NCBI GenBank assembly: GCA_016871805.1
Contig: VHCG01000033.1
Span: 1 to 43,886 of the forward strand
DNA: 43,886 nt
Direction: 5' to 3'
Source of the DNA: Verrucomicrobiota bacterium
Lineage (GTDB): Bacteria; Verrucomicrobiota; Verrucomicrobiia; Limisphaerales; UBA9464
Under the pieces are notes generated by a model. That model was not told the DNA's origin. It saw only the letters and a program-made list of their open reading frames with translations, and searched no databases. Below are positions 42,067 to 43,886 of the stretch, one piece after another. Numbering within the stretch: position 1 is the first letter of the stretch; each line of letters starts with the position of its first letter. The position numbers were made by a program, and so were the translations under genes.

Positions 42067-43886
42067 TCACGGTTTCCACGCCCAGGATTCATCATAGAAC
42101 CCTGCAGCAGCGATGCCGCCGGGCGTCCGGGCATTGGGGGCCTGTCCAAGGTCGATGATCGCCCAATCCGGCAGCTTCGGGGTCTGACGCGCATTGTTGA
42201 GCAGATCGTACTCGCGGAAGGTGAAGCCGCTGTTCACCACCACATAACGGTCCGGGCGGAGCGGATTCGGTCGAATGAGGATCGGGGCGAACCGATCCAC
42301 CGGATATCCCGCAGCCGGTGTGTGGACACCGGTGGTATCCCAGCGGATGCCGCCCAGGTTTGCGGCCACCTGACCGAGAACCTTGTTGCTCTGCGGATCC
42401 CCCCAGAGCACTAGATGATGCTGGGCCATGTCGGACTCCGTCACCGCCGTGTCATCCTTGATCCGGACCTCGCCGCGGTACTGCCGACGCCACTGTTCGA
42501 TGGCCCGGTTGAGCTCCCGGTCCACCCACGCTCCCACGACCGGATTCAGAGCCTGACCCGTCGGACGCACGAAGAGGAACGACTCCATGAAGGCGTCGTC
42601 CACGGGCCCCTGGAGGCCATGACGCTTTCGGAGGCCACTGGACGACGCCGAACCGAGCACCCAGCGCCCGCCCTCGCGCCACACCGAGGCGGTCCAGGAC
42701 CGGTCGGACTGCGGTCGCCCTGCCTCGAGGGTCTCTCCTCCGACCTCGATCACCACGTTGCGGAGCGGGTCGAACGGGGATTGGCCCGCATCGAGATTCA
42801 GGGTGAGGGCGGTCACATTGCGGGTCTCGAGTCGGACCGAACCCCGTGTCGGATCCAGCCGGGCCTCCACCCGGGCCTGGTCCCAATGCTGGCCGAGGGC
42901 CTCCACCGTCACCCACGCCATGCGGTTGTACCGGAGGGTCACCGTTTCAAATCGAACCACCTGGGGCACCGGGTCCCGTCCCGCCACCGCAATGGCGTCG
43001 ATACGCCGGTTCAGCTCCGCCTTCGTCTTCGGCTCGTATCGATGACCTGTCCCCGGACCCACCAGATGGGTCAGGACCAACCCTTCTGTGGCCATGGCCT
43101 TCTCCATGGCCTGGGCAGCCTGGATCTGTCGATCGTCCGCTCCGCTGTAGGCCACGAGCGGCACCATGGACCCATTCAGCGGGACTGCCGTCGCGTCGTA
43201 CAACCCCCAGAGCTTTCGCTCCCAGGGGGCAGGCTTGAGGGATTCATTCTGGAACACCCGGAGGAACTCCTCGGTCTCGCTGAAACCCGCACCCGGGGCC
43301 GCGGCCGCCCAGTCGGCCGCGAAGTGGGTGGCGATGTGCCAGCACGAGGCCCCCCCGAGGGAGAAGCCGCGGACCACGATCCGATTCGGGTCGACGGGAT
43401 AGTTCCCGCGCACCTGGCCCAGCCCCTCCCAGAAATCGGTCTCGCCGGCGAACCGCGATCCATTGCAGTACCTGCCGTAAGGATGGAGCACGAAGGCGTC
43501 ACGCGGGGCGAATTCCCCCGTGTTGCGCATCCGATCTCCCACGAACGCCAGCTCGCTCAACTGTTCGCCGCGACCGTGGAACCAGATGTCCAGCCGATGC
43601 TGAATCCCTCCCGTCGGACGGAACGATTCCGGCACCACCAGTCCATAGGGCTGGATCGATCCGTCCACCTTGGAGAGATACCCACGGACCACGGGACCAC
43701 GGGCCTCGGTCCAGTAGGGTTTGTCCTCCCGCAGCGCACCCAGACGTCGGAAGCCCTCCAGCAAGGCCAGGCGGGCTGTTTCCACCTCGTTGGTCTTGTA
43801 GAACTCATCGAACCGGAGCGCCCAGTCGACGGCCTTGTGGAAGATCTGGATATCCGGCAGCAGGGCCAGTCGGCTGGGACGGTTGG
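42067..43886 (-). CDS. Secreted-type alpha/beta hydrolase or prolyl-oligopeptidase-like protein (5' end outside window)
   Basis: At least 606 residues are read, and the frame is open to the right edge. A GTG at 43785 exists, but the sequence upstream remains protein-like (RLALLPDIQIFHKAVDWALR), so the true start lies beyond the window. The hydrolase core has IWFHGRGEQ (oxyanion region), the nucleophile elbow GFSLGG with Ser, a YSGADD loop for the acid and GTGHRY for the catalytic His. A C-terminal region of about 330 residues contains VLWGDPQSNKVLGQV and resembles the ends of large prolyl-peptidase-like esterases. Substrate (peptide or ester) is unknown. It converges with the upstream TPR gene with a 42-base gap. 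Confidence 0.8.
   Translation of the reverse strand, partial: NRPSRLALLPDIQIFHKAVDWALRFDEFYKTNEVETARLALLEGFRRLGALREDKPYWTEARGPVVRGYLSKVDGSIQPYGLVVPESFRPTGGIQHRLDIWFHGRGEQLSELAFVGDRMRNTGEFAPRDAFVLHPYGRYCNGSRFAGETDFWEGLGQVRGNYPVDPNRIVVRGFSLGGASCWHIATHFAADWAAAAPGAGFSETEEFLRVFQNESLKPAPWERKLWGLYDATAVPLNGSMVPLVAYSGADDRQIQAAQAMEKAMATEGLVLTHLVGPGTGHRYEPKTKAELNRRIDAIAVAGRDPVPQVVRFETVTLRYNRMAWVTVEALGQHWDQARVEARLDPTRGSVRLETRNVTALTLNLDAGQSPFDPLRNVVIEVGGETLEAGRPQSDRSWTASVWREGGRWVLGSASSSGLRKRHGLQGPVDDAFMESFLFVRPTGQALNPVVGAWVDRELNRAIEQWRRQYRGEVRIKDDTAVTESDMAQHHLVLWGDPQSNKVLGQVAANLGGIRWDTTGVHTPAAGYPVDRFAPILIRPNPLRPDRYVVVNSGFTFREYDLLNNARQTPKLPDWAIIDLGQAPNARTPGGIAAAGFYDESWAWKP

Overview
The window is high in G+C and densely packed. 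It carries a housekeeping block of a Gram-negative bacterium: a proton-pumping NADH dehydrogenase (complex I) operon, a secretin-dependent type IV pilus/type II secretion-like operon, a clpS-DUF2017-aat cluster and a complete F-type ATP synthase operon. All of these lie on the minus strand. Mostly plus-strand single genes follow. The outer-membrane secretin shows a diderm envelope. The mix of an actinobacterial-looking ClpS/DUF2017 pair, many pseudopilin-type proteins, a SWIM-SNF2 helicase and a TPR/FG-GAP/UnbV protein fits Verrucomicrobiota (or a PVC relative) best. That placement is an inference from gene style and no marker gene was compared.

Layout. 1-12953 (minus): nuoB-C-D-E-F-G-H-I-J-K-L-M-N, with nuoN cut by the window start. 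nuoA is not in its usual place ahead of nuoB. A tRNA-Gln(CUG) gene sits on the opposite strand in the nuoE-nuoF gap. 13029-13046: a perfect TGTGA-N6-TCACA palindrome ahead of nuoB. 13121-13801: a NarL/FixJ-type regulator with a degenerate receiver. 14072-23919 (minus): a nine-gene operon transcribed as major pilin, GspE/PilB ATPase, GspF/PilC, two large paralogous pseudopilins, PilM-PilN fusion, PilO-like, PilP/GspC-like and secretin, with five 4-base start/stop overlaps. 24064-25551 (minus): clpS, DUF2017-like and aat, a compact N-degron module. 25612-32367 (minus): atpB-E-F-H-A-G-D-C ending in a strong intrinsic terminator. atpE is flanked by an ACACAAC tandem repeat upstream and a terminator-like hairpin downstream. 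32554-36210 (plus): SNF2 helicase. 36226-36423: non-coding inverted-repeat module. 36493-37566 (plus): threonine synthase. 37582-38556 (minus): CobW/COG0523 GTPase. 38686-42024 (plus): TPR/FG-GAP/UnbV protein. 42067 to the right edge (minus): alpha/beta hydrolase, N-terminus outside the window.

How it works together. Complex I builds the proton gradient that the ATP synthase uses. Both operons have a similar TGTGA-containing palindromic element upstream, which suggests, but does not prove, common control. The c-subunit gene appears specially framed for high expression. No single undescribed defence or mobile system is evident. The least-described elements are the pilus-like operon with two giant pseudopilin paralogs, the antisense tRNA inside the nuo operon, the atpE flanking signals, the short AtpH and the clpS-DUF2017-aat module.
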